This document shows, one piece after another, positions 16,354 to 26,061 of a DNA stretch of 64,000 nt. Location: the NCBI GenBank assembly GCA_031556065.1, contig JAVBTR010000017.1:6142-70141 (forward strand), in the 5' to 3' direction. The number at the start of each line of letters is the position of its first letter. The stretch's first letter is position 1. The translations under genes were made by a program, and so were the position numbers. This DNA comes from JAVBTR01 sp031556065. Lineage in GTDB: Bacteria; Bacillota; Clostridia; Christensenellales; Aristaeellaceae. The notes under the pieces were generated by a model. The model searched no databases and was not told the DNA's origin. It saw only the letters and a program-made list of their open reading frames with translations.

Positions 16354-19299
16354 CTATTTTACTTCCAGCCGGAAGGTGAGAATTTCAAAAGGCTTGATTT
16401 CCAGGCGAATGGCGCTGGCAGTAAAGCTGTCGCCGATGGCGTTTTCCATGAGATCACATGGGGTGACGGTGTAATTGCGATTCAAGGTAACTTCCATTTT
16501 TTCATGAGCGCCATAGGGTTCATACACCCGCAGGATTTGCCCATTGCCATCTTCGGCCTGCTTTAAACTTTCAACGATTGCGCCCCGAACATGCATCGTA
16601 CTTGTGCGCATGTTGGCGCTTTCACCTGCTAACATGTGTAGAGGGATATTAAATTCATATGCTCTTTCTTTGACGAGGCCTATCTTTTCATTGCCGTTAT
16701 GGGGATAAAGCGCATAAGACAACGTATGCGTTCCTTTATCCGTCAAATCTGAAGGATGATGCTGTGCCCTGAGGATGTTCATATCCAGCACGCTGCCCTT
16801 AACCCTAAAGCCATACTTGCAGTCATTCAAAAGCGCTATGCCCCAATTGCTCTGCGAAAGGTCAATCCACTTGTGGCCGCATACCTCAAACTGCGCCTTA
16901 TCCCATAGGGTGTTTTCATGGTTGCTGCGGTGGATCAGGCCGTATTGGATATCATAGCCCGCCCGGTCGGTAATGACTTGCGTATCAAAGCAGGTGCGCA
17001 GCATCTTATCACTTTCCTGCCAATCGACCTGCACGTCAAAAGTAAGGTATTCCATGTCTTCACCCAGACGAATCTTCACATCGATAGCGGAATTGCCATA
17101 GGTATAATGCTGCAGGCATACAGCCTCGCACCCTTCCAGCTGGAAGCTTTGGCTTACCAGCGCAAAGTGTTCCGGCGGTCGGTCGGTGTATTCGATGGCG
17201 ATATCCCAGCAATCGGCGTTTTCCTCAGTATACACAGCATATCGGTTGGAAGGTGCTTTAAGCGTTTCACGGCCGAGGCGCTTATCAAAGCAGCTTACCA
17301 GCGCACCGGTCCTTTCGTCGAACGCGGCCCTGATAAATTGGTTTTCCAGCGTCAATTCACCCGCAGCAATGGAAAGTAAACCAATCCTTTCCCCCTGCCC
17401 ACTGATATAGCCCAATGCAGGCACTGTTACGCGGTAGAACCCGTCTTCCCGTTTGACAACCGCGCTTCGCTCCCAGGATAGACTGTTAAAGATGGCTCCG
17501 CAACCGCCTGTAACCCATTGCATCCTTTCCTCAATAAGGTTTTCGATCTGCGCCAATAGAATACCGTAACGATCAATTGACTCGGTATACACGCGTTGGA
17601 TGGATGAGCCGGGCAAAATATCATGAAATTGATAAAGCAGCGCTTCCTTCCACATACTATCCAGAATCTCTTTCGGATAATCGCCGGATAGCACGCCCAT
17701 AAACTCCAACTCCCGCAAGGCGATTTCTATCTTGCGGTTCGCTTTCTTACTCCGGGCAGAGGTGGTAAAGGTGCCCTGATGGCGTTCCAGATACAATTCG
17801 CCAGTCCATGCAGGTAGCCGCTCCCAGCTCTTTTCACGAAGCCGTTCCAGCATGGGCTGCGCCTGGCCCTGCACGCAGGGGCAAAGGCCGTATAAATTTT
17901 TTACACGCTTGGCGGCTTCCAGATGCTCCATACCGGGCCCGCCGCCGCCATCGCCAATCCCGAAGAGGATCAATGCCTCATCGCAGATGCCATTTTCAAA
18001 ATAGTTTTCCTCCGCCATCCGAAGGCCGCGGGGCAGGATGGGGCTGTTGTAGGTTTCTTCAGGAAGCATATGGGTAAATATTTCGGTACCATCGATGCCC
18101 TTCCATCGAAAAGACTGATGGGGAAACTTGTTATGCTGGCTCCAGGAGAGCTTTTGGGTCATGAAAACATCACAGCCGCTTTTTATTAGGAGCTGAGGCA
18201 TGGCGGCATTGTAGCCAAATACATCCGGCAGCCAAAGTACCTTAACGTCAGCATCAAACTCACGCTTGAAGAATTGCTTGCCGTAAAGGATCTGGCGCAC
18301 CAGCGCTTCACCGCCGCTAAGATTGGTATCTGCTTCCACCCACATGCAGCCTTGGACCTCAAAGCGCCCCTCCTTCACTTTTTCCTTTACCCGCTGATAG
18401 AGCCCCGGATGGTCCTCCTTCAGCCACTGGAATTGCTGGGGTTGGCTTGCGCCGAACACATAATCGGGATAGCGCTCCATCATAGAAAGCGCGGTGGCAA
18501 AAGTACGGGCTGTCTTGCGGCGGGTTTCCCGCACAGGCCAGAGCCAGGCTAAATCCATATGGGCGTGGCCGATGGCGGTAAATTGCAGCGGCGCATCCCC
18601 GCCCTTCATGGCGATGAGCTTTTTTGCCGCTTCCTCCAAATCATCATAACCGCCATCGTCAAAGGAAGTGACCTTGGTGCAACCATCGTACAGGGAAAAC
18701 AGAATCTGGTTGTACCGGGCGGTTTTTTCATTGCTGCACTTGAGATAATCCACAAGCACGATCAGATCATACATCAGGTTAAAAAGACGTATGTTCCATA
18801 ATCCCACTTGGGCCATCTGGACGCGGCCTTCATTGCGCATGACGCCGAACAGGTCATTCTGCGCGCCATCCATCCATACATCGATTGCAGCGTCTGCCAC
18901 ACCCTGATCCTGGTAGGGGTATACCCATTTGCCCGGCTTGCCAAGCGAAAAATCATACTGTGAATCCACACAAGTGATGCCCTGAAGGGGTTCACCATTG
19001 GCATCAACTATCAAGCCCTCGCCGCTGACGTCGATAAGCAAAACGGTAGGCTTACCCTCGCAAGCAGCCGGTACTGTTCCTTCAAAATGAAACCAGCCGC
19101 AGTCGAACACATTGCTGCCCCATTGGTCACCTTCTCTTAAATGCAGTTCATTGCCTTGGGTGCGGTTGGCAAAATCCACCGGCTCCGCGGTGGTATAGCA
19201 GGTTATATTGAGCGGAGCTACAGGGGTGAATACCAGAGAACGCACCTTTTCGACCATCTGTGTTACGGTGCGTAGATAACGGTTTTTCAAATAAGGCAT
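16354..19299 (-). CDS. GH38 family alpha-mannosidase
   Basis: A 981-aa cytosolic retaining alpha-mannosidase. The catalytic domain starts near residue 240 with FTAIGHAHMDLAWLWP (zinc ligands HxHxD). WLPDVFGYNAAMPQLL carries the Asp region expected of the nucleophile, and SWSQHNKFPHQSFRW follows. C-terminal beta-sandwich domains run to the end. Bacterial GH38 enzymes cleave alpha-mannosides; E. coli MngB in this family cleaves mannosylglycerate, so small mannosides are possible substrates. AAGGAGG precedes the ATG. Flanked by a metallophosphoesterase and the MBL hydrolase in one operon. Confidence 0.93.
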   Translation of the reverse strand: MPYLKNRYLRTVTQMVEKVRSLVFTPVAPLNITCYTTAEPVDFANRTQGNELHLREGDQWGSNVFDCGWFHFEGTVPAACEGKPTVLLIDVSGEGLIVDANGEPLQGITCVDSQYDFSLGKPGKWVYPYQDQGVADAAIDVWMDGAQNDLFGVMRNEGRVQMAQVGLWNIRLFNLMYDLIVLVDYLKCSNEKTARYNQILFSLYDGCTKVTSFDDGGYDDLEEAAKKLIAMKGGDAPLQFTAIGHAHMDLAWLWPVRETRRKTARTFATALSMMERYPDYVFGASQPQQFQWLKEDHPGLYQRVKEKVKEGRFEVQGCMWVEADTNLSGGEALVRQILYGKQFFKREFDADVKVLWLPDVFGYNAAMPQLLIKSGCDVFMTQKLSWSQHNKFPHQSFRWKGIDGTEIFTHMLPEETYNSPILPRGLRMAEENYFENGICDEALILFGIGDGGGGPGMEHLEAAKRVKNLYGLCPCVQGQAQPMLERLREKSWERLPAWTGELYLERHQGTFTTSARSKKANRKIEIALRELEFMGVLSGDYPKEILDSMWKEALLYQFHDILPGSSIQRVYTESIDRYGILLAQIENLIEERMQWVTGGCGAIFNSLSWERSAVVKREDGFYRVTVPALGYISGQGERIGLLSIAAGELTLENQFIRAAFDERTGALVSCFDKRLGRETLKAPSNRYAVYTEENADCWDIAIEYTDRPPEHFALVSQSFQLEGCEAVCLQHYTYGNSAIDVKIRLGEDMEYLTFDVQVDWQESDKMLRTCFDTQVITDRAGYDIQYGLIHRSNHENTLWDKAQFEVCGHKWIDLSQSNWGIALLNDCKYGFRVKGSVLDMNILRAQHHPSDLTDKGTHTLSYALYPHNGNEKIGLVKERAYEFNIPLHMLAGESANMRTSTMHVRGAIVESLKQAEDGNGQILRVYEPYGAHEKMEVTLNRNYTVTPCDLMENAIGDSFTASAIRLEIKPFEILTFRLEVK

Positions 19300-19320
19300 A
19301 CATAAACCTCCTTGCGTGTT

Positions 19321-20325
19321 TTAAAGAAAATCCCGAACACGAACCATATGTGTATCAATGATCTCAGGATTTGAGGCGCATAAATCAATGACCCGCCCGC
19401 CGCGAATGCTTTCTTCCTGGCAGGCATGATAGCTGAGAAAGCCATCAAAGCCCATCCGAACGCCGCAATATATACCTGAGAAATCATTTTCATGGTCGTG
19501 GCCAAAGAAAATGCCCTTCACATCGCCGCGCTGCAATATGGTGGAAAACAGGCCAGAGTTTAACTCTGAACAGGCTACTGCTTGCCCCTGGTATCCCTTA
19601 AAACCGCATTCGCTGCGGTTCTTTGCAATGAGTGCCATCTCAGGCAGGGGGATGTGCATATACATCATTGCGGGGATTTTTCCGCCATTGTATGCTTCAA
19701 GCATTTCCGAGGTCTGCCAGTACCACATAACCTGGGAAAAGTGGATGGTGCCTTCGCTTCCGCCTGAATTATTATGTTGCGGCAAAACAACGGTGGTATC
19801 CTGCGGCAAATGGTATTGCTGACAGAATTGCTTTAATCCTCTATGGGAATCCAAGCCGAACACATTAAACAGGATCTTACTGCCCGTGTGATCCCGGATG
19901 GGCAATACATAGTTCCCTGTGCCGCTCACGTCCCGGGGGCCTGTTTTGGACACACAATGGGGATAGCTTTCATATATTGGCTGCTGCGCCTGATTGGCTA
20001 ACCCAAAGTTGTTGTCGTGGTTGCCGTAAACATGGGCCCAAGGAATGCCGGCCCTTTCCAATGGCTCGCAAAGGGTGTCGAGCATATCACGAAGCTGCTG
20101 TTCATTTTCGACATGAATAACACCGGGGCCTGCTATATCGCCCCCCAAAAGAACCAAATCAGGCTTGGTGCCCTTTAGCAGTGCCTCCAGCGCCGCAGGT
20201 GTTTTGAGGCTATACCCTACGCCGCCATGAATATCTGAAACCATCAAAATCCGGAACTTTCCCCTTGCGTTAAACCTAAGAGACAGTTTGGAATAGAGTG
20301 CTTCATACAGATGCAATTGCTTCAT
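19321..20325 (-). CDS. Metallophosphoesterase, island paralogue 1
   Basis: Cytosolic calcineurin-like phosphoesterase of 334 aa without signal peptide. Metal motifs in order: MVSDIHGG (DxH), LLGGDIAGPG, VYGNHDNNFG (GNHD), MYMHIPLPE and FFGHDHENDF (GHDH). It is clearly related to the proteins at 34598 and 38841: all share an N-terminal RF...G.F.IL...HGG pattern and the YGNHD..GL.NAxQQ-like segment. ATGA overlap with the upstream glycosidase gene shows coupling. The family dephosphorylates many substrates; a phosphorylated sugar or glycerol moiety is a guess from context. Confidence 0.85.
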   Translation of the reverse strand: MKQLHLYEALYSKLSLRFNARGKFRILMVSDIHGGVGYSLKTPAALEALLKGTKPDLVLLGGDIAGPGVIHVENEQQLRDMLDTLCEPLERAGIPWAHVYGNHDNNFGLANQAQQPIYESYPHCVSKTGPRDVSGTGNYVLPIRDHTGSKILFNVFGLDSHRGLKQFCQQYHLPQDTTVVLPQHNNSGGSEGTIHFSQVMWYWQTSEMLEAYNGGKIPAMMYMHIPLPEMALIAKNRSECGFKGYQGQAVACSELNSGLFSTILQRGDVKGIFFGHDHENDFSGIYCGVRMGFDGFLSYHACQEESIRGGRVIDLCASNPEIIDTHMVRVRDFL

Positions 20326-21449
20326 ACAGATTCACCTGTTATAAATGCGTGCCCTACAGCTTCATACGCAGGCTTGGGCGTGCCATCCATACGGATGAGC
20401 CCCCATGACGTTTCGCACGGGCAATCGCACTGTCCGCACAGGAAACACTTTTCACTGTCCTGCCAGCAATAGATGACTGCCCCTCCCACGGCGGGATGGG
20501 ATTGCAGCATGGGCAGGATTTGCCTGTAAAAGAGTGCTTGGCCTTCTTCTGTGTGCGGTATTTCCGCAGCGCATGGCCATTTTTTTAAAAGATGCGGAAA
20601 GAAACTGATAAGGCACTGCTCCCAATCTCCGGGGACGGCATTTCTTAGAATTTCGGAATATACGCTTGGCAGCGCGGTCAGCATCTGATCGGGATGGCTA
20701 AGCGCGTCTGCAAGGCCTAAAAAGCCCAATGTCCTCAGATGGGCTTCCATTTCCTGCCGGTCAATCCCCTCATCTCCCCCAACAGAGGCAAAGCCGAATT
20801 CCATGAGAATGACGGGCTTATGCAGCGTGTGATAGATAAGATCGACTTTTTCCCGATAGCTATCTATGCCGCCTTCGCTCCAGGTGCCGTCATAGCAGTC
20901 CAGGCCAATATAATCACAGGGTGCCTTTTCTTCGATTTGCGCGCACAGCGAGGCCCAATCATGGTTCACGCTGTTATGTCCGATAGCGGCAGCGGGGTTC
21001 CCCTGCGCAAGCCCATGGATGCAGGCAATGATAAAGTCCTTTGCCTGCTGAGCGTTTAAAGGCGCGCGGAAATGCACAATGTGCATTTCATTGGTAGCCT
21101 GCCAGCAGACGGGCAAATCCGCAAAGTCCCGAGCCAGAAATGCGCAAATCCGCGTTGCTTCATAAAGCCCCTCCGGCGTTTTAACATCAATACCATGGTT
21201 GATGAAATGTTTAGGATAGGGCGTAACCAAGATGGCGGAAAGACCATTTTGGGCATCTGTCTGGCGTTCTTTTTTGAATTCCTGATAGCGGGATGTGATG
21301 TTGCCTTGTTCGTCAAAGGGATAAGGAACATCCACGCGCACCCAGTTCAACCCGGCTTTCTTCAATAGGGTATGGTTGCCCCTTGGATGGCAAACCCCTT
21401 GAATAAAACCGCCCGTTTTTTGATAAAGCGCCGTACAAATCTCTTTCAT
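20322..21449 (-). CDS. Clan GH-A-like glycoside hydrolase
   Basis: A 375-aa TIM-barrel glycosidase without signal peptide. The likely acid/base is the Glu in WQATNEMHIV (strand 4 NE motif) and the likely nucleophile the Glu in PVILMEFGFAS (strand 7). The start LLKKAGLNWVRVDVPYPF resembles GH5/GH39-type barrels, and a CFLCGQCDCPCETSWG cysteine cluster near the C-terminus is odd and could bind a metal. Start ATG follows AAAGGAAA. Overlaps the downstream phosphoesterase by 4 bp. The CAZy family is not certain. Confidence 0.72.
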   Translation of the reverse strand: MKEICTALYQKTGGFIQGVCHPRGNHTLLKKAGLNWVRVDVPYPFDEQGNITSRYQEFKKERQTDAQNGLSAILVTPYPKHFINHGIDVKTPEGLYEATRICAFLARDFADLPVCWQATNEMHIVHFRAPLNAQQAKDFIIACIHGLAQGNPAAAIGHNSVNHDWASLCAQIEEKAPCDYIGLDCYDGTWSEGGIDSYREKVDLIYHTLHKPVILMEFGFASVGGDEGIDRQEMEAHLRTLGFLGLADALSHPDQMLTALPSVYSEILRNAVPGDWEQCLISFFPHLLKKWPCAAEIPHTEEGQALFYRQILPMLQSHPAVGGAVIYCWQDSEKCFLCGQCDCPCETSWGLIRMDGTPKPAYEAVGHAFITGESV

Positions 21450-21461
21450 TGCGTTTCCTTT

Positions 21462-22607
21462 CTATAAGCAGTTATCTACCATTTGCATCAATGGCGGGAT
21501 AAACAGGTGGTGCTCTGCGGGAACCCGCTGAATGCCCAGCACCGTGGTGCGCTTTTTTACAGGGTCCACACGCAAGGTGGTGCCGCCCATACCGTTCCAG
21601 CCAAAGGCGCCCTGATGCTCATGATACTTTGGGTTTTTACTTTCATCCATCAGTGTGCGCACCATATAACCATATCCATAACCCGAGCCGTATTCGCCAA
21701 AATCCCGGTCAAGCTGCGCTGATGTAAGATGATTTTGCGTCATTGTTCGTACCGTTTCAGGCCTCAGCAGCCCATTCCCTTCTAGCCGGAGCATTTCACC
21801 AAATTTCATAAAATCATCCACAGTCGCATACAGCCCTGATCCACCCATTTCGATCTGTGAATCATCCATTGCGGCAAAACCGCTCATTTGATGGCGGGGC
21901 GTAAACCGGTTCTGCTCATCAACCTGATAGAGCGTGGCTAAATGAGGCGTATCAGGCTTGGCAATTTGGAAACCGGTGCTGAACATACCCAAGGGGCGGA
22001 ATATTTCTTCCTCCATAAACTGACCAAGCTCCATCCCCGTGGCTGCCACCACCACCCCGCCCAGCACATCGGCGCATAAACCATACATCCATCTTTCCCC
22101 GGGTTCAAAGCACAGCGGACAGGCGGCGATGCGCCTGGCCATGTCAAGCGTGGTGGTGGGGGAAGAACCATCACCCATTTGCGCAAGATAGGCCTTTGAT
22201 ACGTTATCCCTTCCGCCGGAATCGGGATAGGGAATGCCGGCAGTCATCGTGAGAAGGTGATGGATGGTCAGGGGCGTTTTCGCCCTTTTAGCAGTGCCAT
22301 CAGCGTGCATCACATGCAAATGCTTGTATTCCGGGATGAAGTCTGATACCGGGCATTGGGGCGAGAGCTTGTTCATATCCCAAAGCTTCATGATTGCCGC
22401 AGCCGTAACTACTTTTGTCATAGAGAACATGCGCATGAGGGCACTCCGCTCAAAGGGCGCAGGGCGATCCTTGCTCAACTGCCCCGCGCAACCCCAAAAT
22501 GCCTCCGCGCCATCTTGATAGACCAGCGCGGATGCGCCAACCGCCATGTTCTTGTTGACAAACGAATCCAGCAGGGCTTGTATCGGGTGTATGTTTATAT
22601 CCTTCAT
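21462..22607 (-). CDS. Beta-lactamase-fold serine hydrolase (class C/esterase-like)
   Basis: A 381-aa cytosolic serine hydrolase of the beta-lactamase/transpeptidase superfamily. The catalytic SxxK is SMTKVVTAAAIMKL; the usual YxN is replaced by MYGLCADVLGG, and HQGAFGWNGMGG takes the place of the KTG/HxG motif. Lack of a signal peptide and the operon argue against antibiotic resistance and for an esterase/deacylase acting on the imported glycoside. It sits between the GH63-like and GH-A-like genes. Substrate unknown. Confidence 0.82.
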   Translation of the reverse strand: MKDINIHPIQALLDSFVNKNMAVGASALVYQDGAEAFWGCAGQLSKDRPAPFERSALMRMFSMTKVVTAAAIMKLWDMNKLSPQCPVSDFIPEYKHLHVMHADGTAKRAKTPLTIHHLLTMTAGIPYPDSGGRDNVSKAYLAQMGDGSSPTTTLDMARRIAACPLCFEPGERWMYGLCADVLGGVVVAATGMELGQFMEEEIFRPLGMFSTGFQIAKPDTPHLATLYQVDEQNRFTPRHQMSGFAAMDDSQIEMGGSGLYATVDDFMKFGEMLRLEGNGLLRPETVRTMTQNHLTSAQLDRDFGEYGSGYGYGYMVRTLMDESKNPKYHEHQGAFGWNGMGGTTLRVDPVKKRTTVLGIQRVPAEHHLFIPPLMQMVDNCL

Positions 22608-22632
22608 CCTTTTTACTGACCTCCCTCCGGCG

Positions 22633-24387
22633 TTATGGTTGGCTCAAATCATATTTCAAACGCAAAAAACATGCCGCAGTCCAGCCTTGCTCCTGGCTGC
22701 CTAGCCCTTCGCCGGTCTTGGAATTGAATAATTCATGTGTCTTGCCGTCCGTTTGGATGATGGCATACAAGCGTTCCCGCGCAGCGCGTGCCTGTGCTTT
22801 GAATCCATATTGATCCAGTACTTCCAGCATTAAATAGGCAACAGGGATCCACGTAGGGCCGCGCCACCAGTCTTGGCAATCGTAGGCCGGATGGCTGTAA
22901 GCAACGGATGGGAAAGGAATCTCTGCGTAAAAGTGCTCGGCAGAGAGCAAGGTTTTTTCAATCATGGCGTGTTTTGCCGTTTCATTGATCGCTACGCCCG
23001 CCCACAGAGGTAAAAAGGCCGCAGGCGTAAGCACATCCAACTGTTTCCCGGTTTCCACATGCACATCAAAGAAGAGATTCCTTTCCGGATTATAGCATAG
23101 CGCGATGAGCCGCTGTGCCAATGTCTGCGCTTTTTGCTCCCACGCGTCCCCGTCATGATTGCGTTCCAAGCGATAACAGAGGCTGCTTACATAGCGCATT
23201 TGGCGGATAAGGTAACTGTTCATATCAAGCGCCAAAATGGGGCCATGATCGAAACGGGGCGAATTATCCCAGCCGGTTTCAAGACCATTGTCTGTTTCGA
23301 TCAAGCCGTATTTCGTCATACGGTTATTAAGCCACCATTGGCAGTTTTGCGTAAGGGCAGGCAAAAGAATCGCGCCAATGTCCTCATGGCCGGATATTTT
23401 CTCCAGCCGCTCGGCTGCCCAACCAATGAGAGCGGGCTGTGCCTCCTCCGGGCGGCTCCATGTGGAACAGATAAATTGAGGCATCTTACCGTCAGGGCGG
23501 AGGTTAGAGGTTAACTGCAAAAGGGAGTCTCGCGCCAAGGCCGGGTTTAAAAGCTCATACGCGAGATTCTGGAAACACGAATCCCAAAGGTAGTGCGTGG
23601 GGTATGTCCCCCTGTTTGGAAAAGCTGATATGTATTGGCGAAGCTGGCCGGGAGCCTTGCACAGATTCATCAGCAAAGGGCGGATGGCATTTGAAAGCGC
23701 TTTCGCTTCGCCGCAGGAGCTTATTGGGAGATCGAGTTCTTTTGTGCATTCAAAAATCCAGCGATTCGTTGCCTCCATGGCGTATTGAATGCTATCCGGC
23801 GCTCGATTAAGTTTGGCCATCATATCTTCTTGCGAAAAGGAAAGGCACGCAAAGCATATTGCAACCAATCCATGATGCTTGGAATCAGGTAATATGCGAA
23901 TGCTGCCATCCTCAATCTGTGTGATTGATCCGTGAATCGCCCGAATCCCCATTAAATAAGCGCATTTTTTATCGGGATCGCGTCTGTCAGTAGAGCGAAA
24001 ATAGCCCTGAAGTAAATGAAAATGAGGATTTGTGTCGGCGGTCCACTGCTGTGCTAAATGCATACCGGGTTGGCGGCATAAGGCAAGCCCCTCTTCGCCG
24101 TGCCAATCCATGAGGAAGGAATCCGTATCATAAAAGGCAAGGGTTCCGTCAAAATGCGCTGTTTTGTAATGAAGGGAATCCACCTTCTCAATGCAAACCC
24201 CATCGGCTGGCACTGAAAAGAAAGGCGCGTAAAGCGTGCTGGTCTGCCGATTATAATGGATGTAGAGCGCACCGCTATGGGCATCAATACCCATATTGGA
24301 GTAGAGCGGACTAAAGGATTGTGACGCGCCGCAATAGCAAAGCCCTTGATTTAAATACTCAGTGAGACGATCCGACGTAATGTTCAT
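22633..24387 (-). CDS. GH63-like (alpha/alpha)6-barrel glycosidase
   Basis: A 584-aa cytosolic enzyme of the glucosidase/trehalase-like barrel group. Landmarks: HYLWDSCFQNLAYEL, DGKMPQFICSTWSRPEE, GLETGWDNSPRFDHG and a terminal WWRGPTWIPVAYLMLE, all typical of GH63 and mannosylglycerate/glucosylglycerate hydrolases. The frame opens at 24405, but AAGGAGG fits ATG 24387, which lies inside the end of the MFS gene (29-bp overlap). Substrate is inferred only as an alpha-glucoside or alpha-mannoside. Confidence 0.8.
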   Translation of the reverse strand: MNITSDRLTEYLNQGLCYCGASQSFSPLYSNMGIDAHSGALYIHYNRQTSTLYAPFFSVPADGVCIEKVDSLHYKTAHFDGTLAFYDTDSFLMDWHGEEGLALCRQPGMHLAQQWTADTNPHFHLLQGYFRSTDRRDPDKKCAYLMGIRAIHGSITQIEDGSIRILPDSKHHGLVAICFACLSFSQEDMMAKLNRAPDSIQYAMEATNRWIFECTKELDLPISSCGEAKALSNAIRPLLMNLCKAPGQLRQYISAFPNRGTYPTHYLWDSCFQNLAYELLNPALARDSLLQLTSNLRPDGKMPQFICSTWSRPEEAQPALIGWAAERLEKISGHEDIGAILLPALTQNCQWWLNNRMTKYGLIETDNGLETGWDNSPRFDHGPILALDMNSYLIRQMRYVSSLCYRLERNHDGDAWEQKAQTLAQRLIALCYNPERNLFFDVHVETGKQLDVLTPAAFLPLWAGVAINETAKHAMIEKTLLSAEHFYAEIPFPSVAYSHPAYDCQDWWRGPTWIPVAYLMLEVLDQYGFKAQARAARERLYAIIQTDGKTHELFNSKTGEGLGSQEQGWTAACFLRLKYDLSQP

Positions 24388-25639
24388 ATGACCCCTCCTT
24401 GGCAATTGACAAACCCTTCATCGCTTGGATCGGGCGTTTTGTTCCGGACAAATAGACCGCTATGGCGCCTATCAGCGCAGAAACGGCCCAGGTGAAATAT
24501 ATCACGGAAGTCCCCTCTGTTTCATAGATCCTTCCATTTATGACGCCGGCTAGCGCGGAGCCTATGTATACGAAACTATCGATTAAGCCCGCCGCCAATG
24601 CAGAACGCCCTATTTTATCGTACTCAAGAGGGACCATTGTGGTTAAAAGCGGGCTGAGCCCAAATAAGCAGGCGCAGGAGAATCCCATCAGCAGCGCGGC
24701 TGACAGTGCGCCTTTTCCCGAGGGGAGAAGCAGGCAAAAGGCCGCGCAGGCTAAATTCATATAGCCAACAACTTTTCTAATATTGCGGTTGCCGCGGCGG
24801 GTAAGATAATAGCCCAACAAAATGCCAAGGGCATTTACCAGTGGGATAATCAATGAAAAAGCTGTTGCAGATAGCGAAGAGCTGCCCATAAGGCCATGGA
24901 GAATTTCGGGCGCCCAGGTAATAATACCATCCCTTACAAAGCCGTATAGAATACATGCGGGCAGGATCAGCCCAAAGCCTGTGGCAGCAAATGTACGAAG
25001 GGTCGAGGAAACAGCAAAGCTTTCCTTTTTGCCGACAAGCGCTTTGGAGGGGGCTGCACCAATTTTCCGTGCTGATTGCAACAGATGGAAAACGATGATG
25101 ATAGTCGGTACCATCACCAAAGCAGGCGCAATAAAAGAGAGCTGCCATCCGACGGCGCTAATGAGTAAGCCCGAGATTGCCCATGCGCCTAAATGGCCGA
25201 TGATGATTGCAAAGGAATGAATGAAGTTGGCCTTTCCCCTTTGGCGCTCCGTATGGAAACACAAGGCAAACAAGCGCACGATCGGCGTCCAGAGCATTGA
25301 TTGAAACGCCCCGTTGAGCATACATAGTGCCATGAAAACGCCGAAGTTTGGGGCAAAGCCCATCAAAAGGTTGCAAAGCCCTGCACCTATCAAGCTAATT
25401 AGCATATGGCGTACAGGGCTGATTCTATCGACGATGGCGCCGTTGATCATCTGCCCGGCAGCGTAAACGATGGCAAAGGCTGTCTGCAGTAAACCCGCGC
25501 TTGCCGCGGAGATAGAAAACGCATCCATTACGCTGCCCAGTGCGGCTGAAAGATTCAATCGATTCAGATATGTTGCGGTATAGGCGATTACCGTACCAAG
25601 CAGGATTTTCCGTTGCTGCGTGGAAAAAACGTGTGTCAT
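24359..25639 (-). CDS. Major facilitator superfamily transporter
   Basis: A 426-aa membrane protein with about 12 hydrophobic segments and the MFS loop feature after helix 2 (AGQMINGAIVDRISPVRHM). The overall style resembles OPA/sugar-phosphate and hexuronate-like MFS carriers, but substrate cannot be read. First gene of the minus operon that includes GH63-like, serine hydrolase, GH-A-like, phosphoesterase, GH38 and MBL genes, so it probably imports the glycoside or a phospho-sugar, or exports a product. Promoter at 25688-25716 lies 50 bp upstream. Confidence 0.85.
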   Translation of the reverse strand: MTHVFSTQQRKILLGTVIAYTATYLNRLNLSAALGSVMDAFSISAASAGLLQTAFAIVYAAGQMINGAIVDRISPVRHMLISLIGAGLCNLLMGFAPNFGVFMALCMLNGAFQSMLWTPIVRLFALCFHTERQRGKANFIHSFAIIIGHLGAWAISGLLISAVGWQLSFIAPALVMVPTIIIVFHLLQSARKIGAAPSKALVGKKESFAVSSTLRTFAATGFGLILPACILYGFVRDGIITWAPEILHGLMGSSSLSATAFSLIIPLVNALGILLGYYLTRRGNRNIRKVVGYMNLACAAFCLLLPSGKGALSAALLMGFSCACLFGLSPLLTTMVPLEYDKIGRSALAAGLIDSFVYIGSALAGVINGRIYETEGTSVIYFTWAVSALIGAIAVYLSGTKRPIQAMKGLSIAKEGSYEHYVGSSH

Positions 25640-25687
25640 TCTTGCAACCCTTTCTTACATACGCAATAAGCAATTGTTTCTGCAGCG

Positions 25688-25716
25688 ATTATATAATGAA
25701 AGAAAAGGCACGGCAA
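25688..25716 (-). promoter_or_regulatory. Promoter of the minus-strand glycoside operon
   Basis: On the minus strand TTGCCG (25716-25711), a 17-bp spacer and a perfect TATAAT (25693-25688). It sits upstream of the MFS gene and faces away from the ABC operon. Confidence 0.75.
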
Positions 25717-25955
25717 TGATGATTTGCACGAAGAATAATGAATTGTGGCGTATTTGATGAATCTGTTTAAAGTAAACCGTTAAGGCGGCTATTCTAAAGG
25801 GCGGTAAAGACATAGATGACGGGTGAAAATTTAAATCAGGGGCGCGGGATGTCTTTGGTGAGATAAAAGAGGCCATAAAGCACATGAATGTATCGTTCTG
25901 CAATAAAGGAATCTGTTGTTTGGGACAAATTCTTCATACATGCTCGTTTTCGTTA

Positions 25956-25984
25956 TTGACCGCATATGCAGCTGATGATATCTT
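25956..25984 (+). promoter_or_regulatory. Promoter of the plus-strand ABC transporter/GRE operon
   Basis: TTGACC (25956-25961), 17-bp spacer, TATCTT (25979-25984), leaving a leader of about 70 nt before the permease gene at 26062. With the divergent promoter it makes a 422-bp control region (25640-26061) in which no gene is seen. Confidence 0.6.
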
Positions 25985-26061
25985 TTTTTCATAAACATAA
26001 CCCGATGCCCGGAAACACTGCATCATAATAATGCATAATACTACGGAGGTGCTTTCGTTTA

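Noticed and set aside
21462..22607. Beta-lactam resistance gene
   Set aside because: No signal peptide, altered YxN motif and location inside a glycosidase operon point to an esterase-type role.
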